From positions 1-61,286 of the forward strand of contig MU858259.1 of the NCBI GenBank assembly GCA_033297075.1: DNA of 61,286 nucleotides, read 5' to 3'. The stretch is from Rhypophila decipiens (Eukaryota > Ascomycota > Sordariomycetes > Sordariales > Naviculisporaceae). The notes below the pieces were generated by a model. That model was given only the letters and a program-made list of their open reading frames with translations. It made no database searches and was not told where the DNA came from. The position numbers and the translations under genes are program-made. Position 1 is the stretch's first letter. Each line of letters starts with the position of its first letter. Positions 33,800 to 46,022 of the stretch are shown here, one piece after another.

Positions 33800-34998
33800 A
33801 TGCCTCAAGATATGCCCCCCAAGGGCGGCTACGATGCTGTCCAGTACAAGGTTGGTTTTCTTTTTCTTGGAATTGTTTGGCCTCTTTGCCTAGACGGATT
33901 GGACGGTCTACGCCCTTTGCTCGGACACGCCGGTATTCGTTGGGACGGACGCCCAGGGGGGGGGGAATTGCAATTGCGGTGTTTGCTGGAACTCGATTGG
34001 GGATGACATTTGAGCGAGATGGGTCGGACGGACAGACGACAGATTGCATTACGACAAACGAGGCGGAGGTCCAGATGCCGAACAGGAAGCGAGACCAGTT
34101 GCTACGGGACCATGGGCGAACACGACACGAAGCAGATACGAGGATGGTCAAACCACGACAGAGGCATACGATAACATCATCGGGACGCGCGTCGGACATA
34201 CTGCTTGAAGATGGACCGGCGGAAGTGGTACGGCAGACTGGGGAATCGTTGCTCCCACCAATTGCCCTTTCTCTGAGGGGCTGGTTTGCCGCGAGGGAGT
34301 GATGCGCAACTAGATTGTTCACACGACGGCAGGCTTGTCGAAATATTTCTCGTCATCAGCATATTGACTGGCTGGTAGAAACGCACGAGGCATCGAGCTT
34401 GGGGTGGAGATTGTCGAAATTTACCAACAACAACAAGGGCCAAATGCTAACAACCCTTGCTTTAGCGCAACCTCCCCGCGAGTCCATTCCGGCCTCGCAC
34501 CCTCCTCCTCGGAATGGGCCTGATCATGACCTACGGCTGGTACAAGCTCATCAAGGGAATCCGCGAGCAAAAGTACGGAACCCACATCTACACCACCCAG
34601 CAACTCTTTGGTGTAAAACACAGGCTAACAGAGCGCAAAGTGAATACGCCCGCGAAAAGATGTGGTCCCGCATTCACCTGATCCCTGCCCTGCAGGCCGA
34701 GGAAGACCGCGATCTCGTCAGAAGGCATCTGGCTGACCAGGCGCGCGAGAAGGAACTTTTGGGCGAGAACATCAAGGTTTATAACTCTGATCGGTATGTC
34801 TTTTCTTTTCTATTTTCTTCAACAGACTTTCTCCTGTTGGATGGGTAGGGTAATGGAGCCGAGGATCTGATGTGGTTTCTTTTGCGGCTGTGACTCGGAT
34901 AACCAGCTTGGATTACTACTGTCTTGCTAATCTGTGTATTTGACGTGTGTAGATATGTCCGTCCCACGTTCGCCGCTACCCCTTCGGTCACGAAATAG
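33800..34998 (+). CDS. NDUFA13: Mitochondrial complex I subunit, GRIM-19/NDUFA13 family
   Basis: Four exons: 33800-33850, 34466-34572, 34641-34793 and 34953-34998, totalling 357 nt or 118 aa. Splicing rebuilds a typical GRIM-19: MPQDMPPKGGYDAVQYK, then RNLPASPFRPRTLLLGMGL with a single transmembrane helix (about 31-50), then the conserved helix NEYAREKMWSRIHLIPALQAEEDRD and the ending RYVRPTFAATPSVTK. It sits in the mitochondrial inner membrane, in the proton-pumping NADH dehydrogenase. Intron 1 is 615 nt, about ten times the local norm, with an ideal branch site TGCTAAC 17 nt before its acceptor; its donor GTTGGT is weak. For exon 3 I chose acceptor CAAAG over an AG nine bases earlier because it gives the family's REQNEYAREK. 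Confidence 0.9.
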
Positions 34999-35932
34999 AA
35001 TCGTCCGGGCAGATTGGATTGGGAGTGAGGTTGATTTTGGTGGACTCCATGAAATAAATTAGATAAATAAGGCCTGTGATGGCCGTGTTTGCTTTGTTGT
35101 ATTGTTCATACGGTATTAGATGCGGAGAGGATGAATCGAAGTGAGTACGTACCATGTTCTTGGATGTTGACTGAACATGTGCGTTCATATCCGTGTGACT
35201 TTTCATTGCAAACTGTTACTTTGTGTAAAGTGGCAGTCTTCTTTGCTCCATTGTTACCTTTCATTACTCGGACGGACCTGCCCATGGGCCCGTTGATACC
35301 CGTATTCAATCTAAGTATCCATATTTACTCATGGAAGCCAGCCTCAAATACAAGTAAGTCTTGATCACTGCGCAGCAGTTGTGACCAGTCCCATCATTGC
35401 TTGGTCTGTCATCCCCCATTGCCGGGAGATATTCGAGCCATCCATTTTCTGACCACCTCTAGCTTCGTCTGACCTGGTCAAGCTGTTGCGGTATCCTTGG
35501 CTATTTACCAGATAGATGAGTTTGCAGCAAACAGTCGAGTCGAGACAACCCGCGAGAATCGTGGACTCATGTATGCACCGGTGTTGAGTTGGCCGCAGCG
35601 TACTTGTCAGGTTATCTCGACGGGTCCTCACTCAGCATGGCAGTCAAAAGAAGAAGTGATATGAGAAATTATCCCATTACGTATATGCCAATATGTCCCA
35701 ACTCGGCCTGGTATCTTCCTCACAGCCAACCCCGTCCATTTATGCAGCGTTTCCATCATTCATATCCATATCCAACGTGAACTCCAGACTCCACGAAGAA
35801 ATTTGGTTCTCCCCGTCCAGACAAAACTCATACATATATACCGAAAAACACGCGGCCGCTTAAATATAGGTATCCATCGCACAAATACACACGCCCAATG
35901 GGTATATACCACCGCCAGTTAGCTCAAATTGT
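34999..35932. other. Convergent 3' region, GRIM-19 subunit / YCS4
   Basis: About 930 bases between two convergent stop codons. It holds the 3' UTRs and polyadenylation regions of both genes. No supportable gene is seen. Confidence 0.45.
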
Positions 35933-38900
35933 TCAAGACTTTACAGGAGCCTGCACCATCTTGAACCCCTCGCCAACCAACTTGGCAATATCCTCATTCT
36001 TGTGCTGCAACTGCCCCAGCGCATAAGCGACATCATTCCAATGCCGCTCAGTATCACATCTCGACAACCTATCAGCCAACTTTCCAGCGAGCTGTTTGGC
36101 GTGTTTATCCTATTTATCAACGTTAGCATCAATCCCACCAAACCCAAAGAAATGTGTGTAAAGCGTACCTTCTCAACAAAACCCAACAAAAACTTGACAA
36201 TCCGTCTAAAGCTCTCCTCATCCAAGCTCCTCTCGGCCGATAACAAGCTAAACATATCCACAAAGTGGTTATAAACAGCATTGTCCTTGGTACTAAGCTC
36301 AGTGAAGAACATCCTTGCCAGATCCGCAATCCTCTTGTCTTCGTCCTCGAGACATTTAGCCATCTCGCCCAGCTGACCCTTGACCTTGACCTGTCCGGCA
36401 AGAATCAAGAAAGTCAACGTCATGAGACAGGTCCTCTTGACCGACGGGTCAGGATCCGCCAGCCGTCTGTACAAGAAATCTGTGTTTTCGTCGATCAGAT
36501 GATTAAAGCACACCGCCATGTCGCCTAGGGCAATGACTGCGTTACTGCGGACTGTCGCGTCGGATGAGCGCTCCATGATAGTGATGAGTAATGGGAGGTT
36601 TGCCTCGCAGTACTCCGACGAAACGCACATCAACTTGGCCATACACAGCGTGGCAGCTTGTTGCAAACCGCGGTCTTTGTAGGTAGTATTGTTGGCGCAG
36701 ATCTCGCTCACCATGGGTCCAAACATGGCCAGTAAAGAAGTCGCGCCGTAGAGTAATTCTCGTTCGCGAATGTGCGTCATTGCCTCGGTAAAGTCATCTT
36801 CTGTCGTGCCACCGATCAGGTCGAGCTCGTCACCTTCTTCCTCTTCTTTGGCGCCAGGTTTGATGGACTTGCGGCCGCCGGCGGACATTGTACTGGAAGA
36901 GAGCGTCGAGCGTTCCTTAGCCACCTGAGCGCTCTTCTCCTTTTCCTGTTTCCGCCGCTTGAAATCAAGCTCGCAGAGTTCGAGGTGAACAATCTGCTTG
37001 ATTGCGACGTGACCGACTATAAAGAGAAGTTGGGAGAGGGCAATGGCGTTGTCCTTCTTTTGCTTCTTTTCTGGGCTAGGGGGAGGTTGTGATGATGGCT
37101 GAGTAGGGCCCATGACGGTACTGTCCAAGGCCTCCTCGTTTCCTTCCTGGCTGCCAGCCTGGCTGCCGGGATTTGACCTGGTCTCGTCTCGAGAGGTAGG
37201 GCGAGACGAGGACTGTTGTGAAAAGACTGCCTTGGCCTTTCGGCGGATGATTTCTGAGCAGAGAACATCGGGGTGTCTTGAAAGAGCGTAGATGGCATTG
37301 ATGGCCTGCTCTGCAACACCAAACCACTCCTTATTCTCGCTCGGCACCTCTGTAATGGCTGCAAGCTTTTGCAAAACGGCGTGGTCATTTTGCAGGCGCG
37401 AAAACTTGACTGTGGAATCCTTGCTGGCTTGACGCCCGGTGGGGTTGATGCGACGAAGCGCCACGCAGGTATACTTTGCCAATTGAAGGTCTGCGTGTCC
37501 ATGCCGCCCAAGGCCAGTGCGCAGCATTGTCTCCATATCGCCTACCACAATTTCGGGATTGGCAGTGGCCAGCATGCCGAGCACGATGATGGAGCCGCGC
37601 CTTTGGGTCCGCGAGATTTCTCGCTTCTGGACTCCATAAACCTGCCATAACTTGGCGATGACAGCATCCGGAATCATGCCAGACTTCATCATGGTGCTCA
37701 ACAACTGCTCCAGCGATGTGAGCTCAGCAGGGGTGGCGCCGAAGGTGAGACTGATCATGTTGCGGGCGATGTAGTTGGCCGCATCGTTCGGACTAAAAGA
37801 GTCGGGCGCTTCAAAGAACAGTCGCTTGTAGCATTCGATCAGGTGAGTCTGGACACCTTTGCCCTCATCGCTGTTGCCCTTGGTCCAAATAAGTCGAAGC
37901 ATGCGGCGGATACCAAGCTTGTTCTGCTCAATGTTGTACGCATCGCCAATCTCAAAGTAATCCATGGCCTCGATGACTTCACTCTTGTTCTTGGAGCCAA
38001 GGAGCTGGCAGATTGTTTCGGTGGCCTCGTGCAAAACATCGATAAACTTGAGTGCCTCACTGTAATAACGCTTTGTGAGTGTTAGCTTCTCGATGGCTTC
38101 GGACGTGGCTGCCTCCTCTCGTGCTTTCTGAACAGCTGCGAATTTCTGCTCGTCTGTCATTTCCGCCGCCTGCTTTTTCGGAGATTCGATCTGAGTCGCA
38201 TCATCGAGAAGAGCTTGGTCCACCGTCGTGTTGCCCTTGTCACCGTCAAGACCGGGCGCATCAACCGGCGGTTTCAAAGAATCCAGCTCTGACTGTACTT
38301 TGTCTAACCTTTCCTGCCAATCCTTCCGGGCAAGCTGCGCACCGTGCAAAGCGGTGAACGGATGTGTCCTGATCAATGTCCCAAGCAGTTTGATGGCATT
38401 GCGCCTGACATGACTGCTCTTGTCCTCGAGACTTCGGCATGCCAACTCGGCGGCTCTTTGTCGTCGTTTGGGAAACTTTTGGTCCAATTCGCAAAGCTTG
38501 ACGTAGACCTGGATAGTCCTGCACCGGCAGTAGGGATTGACGTCGAGAAATCGTTCCTCGAGCACATCGAAAAATGCGTTCATTTGCGACTTGTGATTCT
38601 CTCCTCTCTCGTCAGACTTGCTTAAATACGCCAACATGTTTCCAAAGACCTCAATCAAGGCCGACCGAAGAGCATGCGATTCGCTGTCCAACTGCTTGGC
38701 TAACAAGGTGACTTGCTTAATGACGAGCCTGGGAGCCAGCTCGGAAAGCTTCACCATGAAGGTGGAGACTGATTTCGGGCCTTTGGTATCGTTGCTGCTG
38801 AACTCTTTGTTGCTGAGTTCTCGAAGTATTTCGTCTGCTAGTTGAGGGTAGTCGTATTGGTCGGCCAGAATGTGGAGGAACTCGGCCATGGGCTCCGACA

Positions 38901-39907
38901 AATGTTCGAAGTATGTCAAGTTTTGTACGATGGATATTTGGGCAGCTGCACAGGTTAGGAATACTCGGTCCGGGTATCGACATTGTGTCAAACTCACCGT
39001 ATCCATGGCCGTGGTGCTTGACGGCAATGCAGAGCACCTTGAAAGCGTGCATGCGAACACTCGTGTTCTTGACTCTCTGCTCGCTCTCGAGAATCATATA
39101 AACTGGGCGAGTGAGGAGTCCGACAAAAGTGTCGCGCTCGGATGTGGTTAGGAAGAGCTTGCCGAGTTTGAGCCTGAGCACCTTGCACATCGTACTGAGG
39201 GCGGTTTCGAGTTGCGCCGACGAGTCCCAGGCGCCGTCTTTGTTTGCATTTGCGTCTTTCTTGCCCTTGGGTTTGCCGCGACGAGCTGGCGCTGCTGTGG
39301 AGGACTTCTCGGCGGCTTTCGTTTCGACAGCGGCGATGGTCCATTGCAGAAGGAAACCGTAAATCTCGAGGAGCTGCCGGTGGTGGGCGACCAGCTCTTG
39401 TTCGTCGGACTCGAGGTCATGATGGATTACGTCTGCCTCGGTGGCCAGGCCGGATGTGATCAAGTCAAATATCTTGCTAAGCGCATGGGCAGAGAGATAT
39501 GAAGTGTTCCTGGATAGTTCGAACAGTTTAGAAGCTGGTTCACCTACTAATCGCCTCGCAGCAGACGCTGGGCCGGGTGGTGTGCGGGGAGGGGTTTGAA
39601 GAAAGGTGGATTCTTCGTGCTCATAAACAAAGTGCGAGAGGGGATCAGAATCAGAGGAGATGGGTGCACACTTTAACAGAAATTGTAACGAGTCGAATAT
39701 TTGACTGCGCATAATAGCATCGGGATTCTCGGCGACGGCATCGACGATGGGATTGAGAACGCTGTTGACAACGCCATTGTCTGTGAGGGACTCTGGGTCG
39801 TTTTCGCAATCCACCAGCGCACTATCCGCTTCGGGTGTAGGGATAGTCGCTGGATCGCTCATGTAATGCTTGAGCGCATCGTTGATGTCGAAGGTGATTG
39901 AGTCCAT
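35933..39907 (-). CDS. YCS4: Condensin complex subunit 1 (YCS4/Cnd1, CAP-D2)
   Basis: Three exons: 39907-38998, 38945-36169 and 36109-35933 (introns 52 and 59 nt), totalling 3864 nt or 1287 aa. It is the HEAT-repeat non-SMC subunit of condensin, which compacts mitotic chromosomes. The N-terminal domain (MDSITFDINDALKHY) is followed by HEAT helices throughout. Clear family blocks are VNPYCRCRTIQVYVKLCEL, SLEDKSSHVRRNAIKLLGTLI, and the C-terminal TVRSNAVIALGDMAVCFNHLIDENT and DPSVKRTCLMTLTFLILAG. The last intron is required: without it the frame continues into an unrelated tail, while splicing gives DKHAKQLAGKLADRLSRC..ERHWNDVAYAL, the conserved ending. A long Ser/Pro/Lys-rich insert lies around residues 770-870. 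It is divergent from CDC7. Confidence 0.95.
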
Positions 39908-40708
39908 GGCGGACCTTCAACCCGGTTTGCGACGACGAGAATGTGGTTCGAGGGGGGAATTCGATGCGCGTGCGGGGGTGAAGAGGAGAAAAGGAAGCGA
40001 GAAAAAATTGCGATCGATCGCGAAACAAAAAGGTCCCTGAAACGTTAGTATCTCCTTCGGATGGCTGTGTTCGACGTCGTCGGCCAGCTGCAAGTTGCAA
40101 ATGATGTTGGTCGCGGGATCCGAAAATACAGGGAAAGGTCAAGGCAGTTGACTGGCGTGGTGTTTCTTTTAGATGGCTCGTCGCAGTGAAATTGGGCTGG
40201 ACTGTTTGTTTGATTGCGCCTTCCCGCTGATAGTGTGGGGGAGACCCCAGCAACAGGCGATTTGTTTGTTGACTTTCGGCCGGCGCGCCTTCCTGGTTGG
40301 ATGACAGGTCGCGACTTGGTCCGTGCGCCCGCCATTTCCACCAAGCAACCCCTCCATCAAACAGCAACCGGAACCAGTGCTCAGTGCTCATTCTTCCTAC
40401 CAAAAACTGACTCCCGTCCCGAGAGCCGACAATTGGAGGTGCAGTTGCCATTCACCACCGCCACGTTAATACCACACGGATATACCTGCCAATTGGCCCT
40501 GCTCCTGCCGTTTATTTTCCATCCGGCCTCCCTCTCAGTCGCTCTTTCAGTCTGCATGTTGATGTGCCGCGAATAATCAGCCAAGGGTTGCGAGAAAGGC
40601 GCGGAGGACACTTTTGGTTGATTGTGGATTTGGTGGCTGTACCTGGTATCTTGTCGGCCAATTCGGATTCCTTGTGCCGAAAGTATAATCCCCGACTCCA
40701 ATTTGAAG
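39908..40708. promoter_or_regulatory. Divergent promoter region, YCS4 / CDC7
   Basis: About 800 bases between two cell-cycle genes facing outward. No perfect ACGCGT box was seen here by eye. Small open frames near 40214-40576 overlap on both strands and are not supported. Confidence 0.5.
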
Positions 40709-42231
40709 ATGGCCTCTGTTGCACCTCCACGCCATGGGTCCAACTCGTTCCGCATTCACGAGGACGTCCCGTCGACCGAAGACACGCAAATGAACGAAGA
40801 TGTTGAACACGGTGACCATGATCACGACGAGGACCCGGAGGAAGAAACGGAGGAGCAGGTCGAGGATCAACAAGAGCAAGAGTACCCAGAGTCTGAGGCG
40901 TCTGAAAGCTCCGAGGACGATGGAGTAGTCGACGGGAACATTCTGCATGACATGGAGAAACTACAGAGTGCAATCCCCGGTTTCAGGAACCAATACCGGT
41001 TGATCAAGCGAATTGGTGAAGGTATGCCGGGCCTGGTCTCCTCCATTTGTTGAAATTGTGACCGCTAACATGTCCTCCCCCAGGCACCTTCTCTACTGTC
41101 TACAAGGCCGAAGACCTCGCCTACGACAGGTTCGACAACTCATGGGACATGGAAAAGGACAACGAAAAGTGGACGCCCCCACCACTCAAGAGCTTCAGCA
41201 CCCAGTCAACAGCAACTCTCGACCACACGCAACGACGTCGCAAACCCAAATATGTGGCCATCAAAAAGATCTACGTGACGTCGTCCCCCACCCGTATTCT
41301 CAACGAGTTGGAGCTCCTCCACGACCTTCGGGACTGCCAGTCCGTCTGTCCTCTGATCACAGCCTTTCGCCAGACGGACCAAGTCGTTGCCATTCTCCCC
41401 TACTTCCGGCACGCCGATTTTCGCCAGTACTTTCGTAAGATGACGGTGCCGGACATGGCTATCTACCTCAAGTCGCTCTTTACGGCCTTGTCCAGCGTCC
41501 ATGCCAATGGCATCCTCCACCGCGACATCAAGCCAACTAATTTCCTCTACGACCCTGCCTCCCGTCGCGGGGTTCTCGTTGACTTTGGTTTGGCTGAAAG
41601 GGAAGGCGGCACACACTGTATCTGCCACGATGACCCCGTAGCCCGTAAGACACGTCTACGGGCGGCTCTTCACAGCAGCAGTGCGCCGCACAACGGCTTC
41701 CCGAAGCAGGATACCCGTCCCTCGAGAAGGGCCAACCGCGCAGGAACCAGAGGCTTCCGAGCGCCCGAAGTCCTGTTCAAATGCACACAACAGACAACAA
41801 AGATCGATATTTGGAGCGTCGGTGTCATCCTTCTTACCATTCTCTCGCGCCGGTTTCCCTTCTTCAACTCGGCCGATGACGTTGAGGCCATGATTGAGAT
41901 TGCCACCATCTTTGGCCAGAAGCGGATGCGCGCGGCGGGAATCCTGCATGGATGCATGTTTGACAGCAATATCCCTACTATAGGCCAGGTGGGATTTAGC
42001 CTTGAACGAATCATTTTGTGGAGTACATGTCGCGATAACGGCGAGAAGCTGTCCGACGACGAGAAGAAGGCGGTGGAATTTCTGGGAAGATGCCTGGAGT
42101 TGGATCCCAGTAAGCGGATTAGCGCCGACGAGGCGCTTGAACACGACTTTATGAAGCTGGGCGATCGGGTTGACGGGAGTGGGCCCGAGGATGATGATAT
42201 GGACATCCTGAACCCTGTTTATGAAATCTAG
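40709..42231 (+). CDS. CDC7: DDK catalytic subunit, CDC7 protein kinase
   Basis: Two exons: 40709-41021 and 41084-42231 (intron 62 nt, GTATGC..CCAG), totalling 1461 nt or 486 aa. The start is the ATG at 40709 (MASVAPPRHGS); an in-frame ATG upstream would add 29 unlikely residues. CDC7 with its DBF4 partner phosphorylates the MCM helicase to fire replication origins. An acidic N-terminus (about 20-75) precedes the kinase domain: IKRIGEGTFSTVYKAED glycine loop, K165 in YVAIKK, catalytic D252 in HRDIKPTNF, D271 in DFGLAE, and GTRGFRAPEVL. The inserts after subdomain I (about 115-160) and after DFG (about 275-335) are the kinase inserts typical of CDC7. The splice site lies within the glycine loop. 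It shares a divergent promoter region with YCS4. Confidence 0.94.
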
Positions 42232-42881
42232 GGACTGTGCATGTTGTGGCGGAGTTTGTGGACGGCATTCTGTTTGGGGCGTTTGCTTTGCTTGACCACA
42301 TTGGGAGTCATGGATTCTGTTCATGGGTGGAGTCGTATCATTATTGTATATATACCATTTGAGAACATGGGCTTGCTCGCGGTGGATTTAATTTGGGCGG
42401 CGTTTTGATAGGTGTTGGTGGTGGTGGTGGATCGACGGTCTTGTCAATATTGTACTCTGCCGGAAGAAGCGGCATCCAGCATTTACACGGAACTGGACCT
42501 TGGAATTACAGAGGTTGTTTTGCATGATACTGTCCACGATTCACAGCGTTGTATTGCTCGTCTCAGTCAATACAAACAACCCCCTTTTTCTTACAGTGTT
42601 TCGCGTATTCACGTGATCACCCGTCCAGCCGAATTTTAAGCAGCTCACCATGCGCGCTGTCGCTCAGCGACGGCTTCTCATTTACTCGGTCCAGATTTCT
42701 CCTGTTGCTACCACTTCAATAGCCGGTAATGCATCCAACTTGAATCTGAAAATGCATTGACATGACTTTTGCTATCTTTGTCCTTTTCATTTTATTACCT
42801 CTCATTCACAGTTGCCAAGATACTAAACCAAGATACCCATTCACTCACTCACTCACTCACTCACTCGCCAATCCAGCAACC
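42232..42881. other. Intergenic region between CDC7 and CHL1
   Basis: About 650 bases: CDC7 3' flank and CHL1 promoter/leader, including a (TCAC)n microsatellite at 42841-42866. An open frame reading through the leader would add a hydrophobic N-terminus to CHL1, which is implausible for a nuclear helicase. Confidence 0.5.
42841..42866 (+). repeat. (TCAC)n microsatellite in the CHL1 leader
   Basis: Six perfect TCAC units plus a partial unit, ending 15 bases before the CHL1 start codon. It lies in the likely 5' UTR, where length changes could alter leader length but not the protein. Confidence 0.85.
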
Positions 42882-45783
42882 ATGTCCCATCTCACCAAGA
42901 ATACCGGCGCCGGCGCCTCATCTGCCACCGCAACGACGAAAGATGAACCAATAAACTTCCACCACCCATTCACACCTTACGACGTGCAAATAGACTTTAT
43001 GCGAGCAGTCTACGACACACTCGAAACAGGAAACGGCCAAGTCGGAATCCTCGAGAGCCCAACAGGGACAGGCAAATCTCTGTCGCTAATATGCGGTGCC
43101 TTGACCTGGTTACGAAGCCATAAACGCCGCTTGTATGAAGCCGATTTCCAGAGCGTGGCCGAGAAGATGGTTGGCGAGCCGGATTGGATGGTTGAGAATG
43201 CGCTTTTGAGGAAGAGGGAGGATTTACAGCGGAAATGGGAGGCCCGTGAGAAAAGATTGGGCGAGGTTAGGAACAGGGAGAAGCAAGAGGAGGAAGATGC
43301 GCGGTTAAAAGGCAGGGGGGCTAAGAGGGCTAGGCTTGATGGGGGGGCAGATGAGAGGACGACGGCGAGAAGGACAAAGGGAGACGAGGAGGAGGAGAAG
43401 GAATTTTTGATTGGTGATTGGAGTCGTGAAGGAGGAGACGTGGATGATGATGAGGATGATCCGCTATATGGGATTAGTAAAGAGACGAGGGCGTTGTTGG
43501 AGCGAACTGGATTGGGATTTGGCAGCCGCGCCGGGAAGTTAGAGGAGGAGGAAGGGAAGGAGGAGGACCAGATCAAGGTATGTTGCGTCGTTTCCTCTTT
43601 TGGTCATGATGATGTGATAACTGACTTGGGGCAAGATTTACTATACGTCGAGAACGCATTCGCAACTTACGCAGTTTATATCTGAACTGCGGAGGCCGGA
43701 ATTTCCTCCTTCTGTACCTTCAGGGGCTGCCAAGACAAAGGGGCAGAAAGGTGATGGGCCAACTTCGGAAGTCGTCAAGCAGGTCCCCTTGTCATCGCGA
43801 CAGAAGCTCTGTATCAACCCGACAGTCAATCGACTGGGTTCCTTACAAGCAATAAACGACCGGTGCACAGAGATGCAGCAATCCAAGTCGGCCAAGAAGT
43901 GCAGCTTCATGCCAAGCGCGGAGAATATCAAGACGACTCACCAGTTCAGAGACACCGTCATGGCCACCCTGCCCGACATTGAAGACATGTTTCGCATTGG
44001 GAAAGAAGTGAAAGTTTGTCCGTATTATGCCTCTCGGACGGCGATCCCCGGAGCAGAGGTGGTGACTTTGCCCTATCCTCTGCTTTTACAAAAAAGTGCC
44101 CGGGATGCGCTTGGTATCAAACTGGAGGGAAATATCGTCATTATCGATGAGGCGCATAATATCATGGATGCCGTCGCGAACGTGCATGCCGCTGAGATCA
44201 AGTTGAGTGAGCTCAGAAGGGCGCGCAAAATGCTGGGAGTCTATGTCAAGCGCTTCGGGAAGAAACTCAAAGGCGAAAACAGGGTCTTGGTTGCCCAAGT
44301 GGGAAGGGTCATCGAGTCTCTCAGTGAATGGCTGGACGCCAGATTAAAGGCAAAAGGGGACCAGGGAATCGCTGATACAAACGATCTCCTTAAAGCTCGC
44401 GGAGCGGACCAGATCAACCTATATGAGCTGACACGGTACATTCAAGAGTCCAAGCTGGCTTACAAGGTTGAGAGCTACGCAAGCCATATTGAGGAGGAGC
44501 AAATCCCAGCAACAAGCAAGCAACAACTGCAAATGACGACAAGTTCAGTTTCATCACCCGTCTTGCACACACTAGTATCCTTCCTCAACACCCTGACAAA
44601 CCTCAGCACAGAGGGCAGGGTGTTTTACGAAAAGATCAAACCACAGCCAGGAACGTCACAGGCATCCGCCGCCAGTCCGGATATCAAACTCTCTTACCTG
44701 CTCCTCTCACCCACACACGCTTTCTCCTCGATTGCTTCAAGTGCGCGGGCAGTCATCCTAGCAGGCGGGACAATGTCACCCTTCGAAGACTACAAAGCGC
44801 ATCTGTTCCCAACATTCCCCCCTGCGAAAATAACAACCATCAGCTGCGGCCACGTCATCCCGTCATCGAACCTCTGTGTCTGGACGCTCGGCTCTACAAG
44901 ACCAAGTCCCCCAGGAACCACCACTACTGCACCTGATGCATTCGAGTTTAGCTTTCAGAAACGAAGCGACATGAATATGGTCCGCCAACTTGGTCTCGCG
45001 ATTCTCAACATTTGCACGGTGGTGCCTGACGGTGTGGTGGTCTTCTTCCCTAGTTATGGGTATCTCGACGAGGTTGTTTCCATCTGGCAGAGTCCTGACC
45101 CATTATCCCAGAATGCTGCTGGGCCAGCAGCACCGCAGAAATCCATATGGGACCGGTTAGGCGTCAAGAAGGCCCTGTTTCGAGAATCAAAAGGTGGTTC
45201 GAGCGACGACATCTTGGCAGAGTACTCTAATGCCGTTTTGACACCTGATACTACTCAAAATAATGGTGGGAGCATGACCACCAGCGCGGGAGCACTCCTC
45301 CTCTCCGTAGTAGGCGGTAAAATGTCCGAAGGTATCAACTTCTCCGACAGACTAGGCCGGTGCGTGGTAATCGTCGGCTTACCCTACCCAAATATCAACA
45401 GTCCCGAGTGGAAGGCCAGGATAGAATATATCGAGTCGACTGCTCTTTCTCGGTCCATCCAAAATGTTCCCCCTTCAGAGGGTGGTGAGAATACAGTATC
45501 AATCCGGCCAACACCACAGCAAAAAGAGCAAGCCAAACAAGCCGCCCGAGATTTCTACGAGAACGCATGTATGCGCGCCGTCAATCAGAGTATCGGGCGT
45601 GCGATCCGGCATCGGGGCGATTACGCTGCTATTGTCCTTGTAGATCGACGGTTTGGGACCGAGAGGATCAAGACCAAATTGCCGGGCTGGATTCGTGGTG
45701 GCATTGTAGAGGGCAGTGAGAAGAAAGGATTGGGCGGGCTGATGGGAGCTTTGAGTAGCTTCTTTCGGGGGAAGGCGTCTTGA
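42882..45783 (+). CDS. CHL1: CHL1/DDX11-family iron-sulphur DNA helicase
   Basis: Two exons: 42882-43577 and 43636-45783 (intron 58 nt, GTATGT..GCAAG), totalling 2844 nt or 947 aa. It is an XPD-type superfamily 2 5'-to-3' helicase that helps sister-chromatid cohesion during replication. The Walker A motif is ESPTGTGKS (K65). A charged, low-complexity CHL1-type insert spans about 80-230. The join gives [14 protein letters not shown], motif Ia of the family. Four cysteines at residues 291, 309, 321 and 360 match the 4Fe-4S cluster ligands. The DEAH box is at 403-406 (IIDEAHN). Helicase motifs V and VI are [15 protein letters not shown] and [14 protein letters not shown]. All key residues are intact. 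The ATG at 42882 (MSHLTKN) was chosen over an upstream in-frame ATG. Confidence 0.95.
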
Positions 45784-46022
45784 GGGATATCTTAAGGTCG
45801 GTTGGTGAGGTTTTGGATTTTAGCACGGTGGCAGTATTGTTGACGAAAGAGAAGATACTGGTACCGTCCGGTATGTGAGTTGTAACCAGGTGGCGTATTG
45901 TACATGTAAAATATGTAATTACTATATCAAGCTCCTGTATTTACAGTCTGCCCATGACCTGATACGTAATAAGAACGAACAGATATACAAGATACAAGAA
46001 CGAAACCTCAATCACGTGGTTA

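Noticed and set aside
33851..34302. Long open frames inside the first intron of the GRIM-19 gene
   Set aside because: They are explained by read-through of a large intron. Translated peptides are low complexity and appear on both strands.
42762..42881. Upstream in-frame extension of CHL1 with a hydrophobic start
   Set aside because: It would encode a signal-like peptide plus translated TCAC repeats in front of a nuclear helicase. The ATG at 42882 gives the normal N-terminus.
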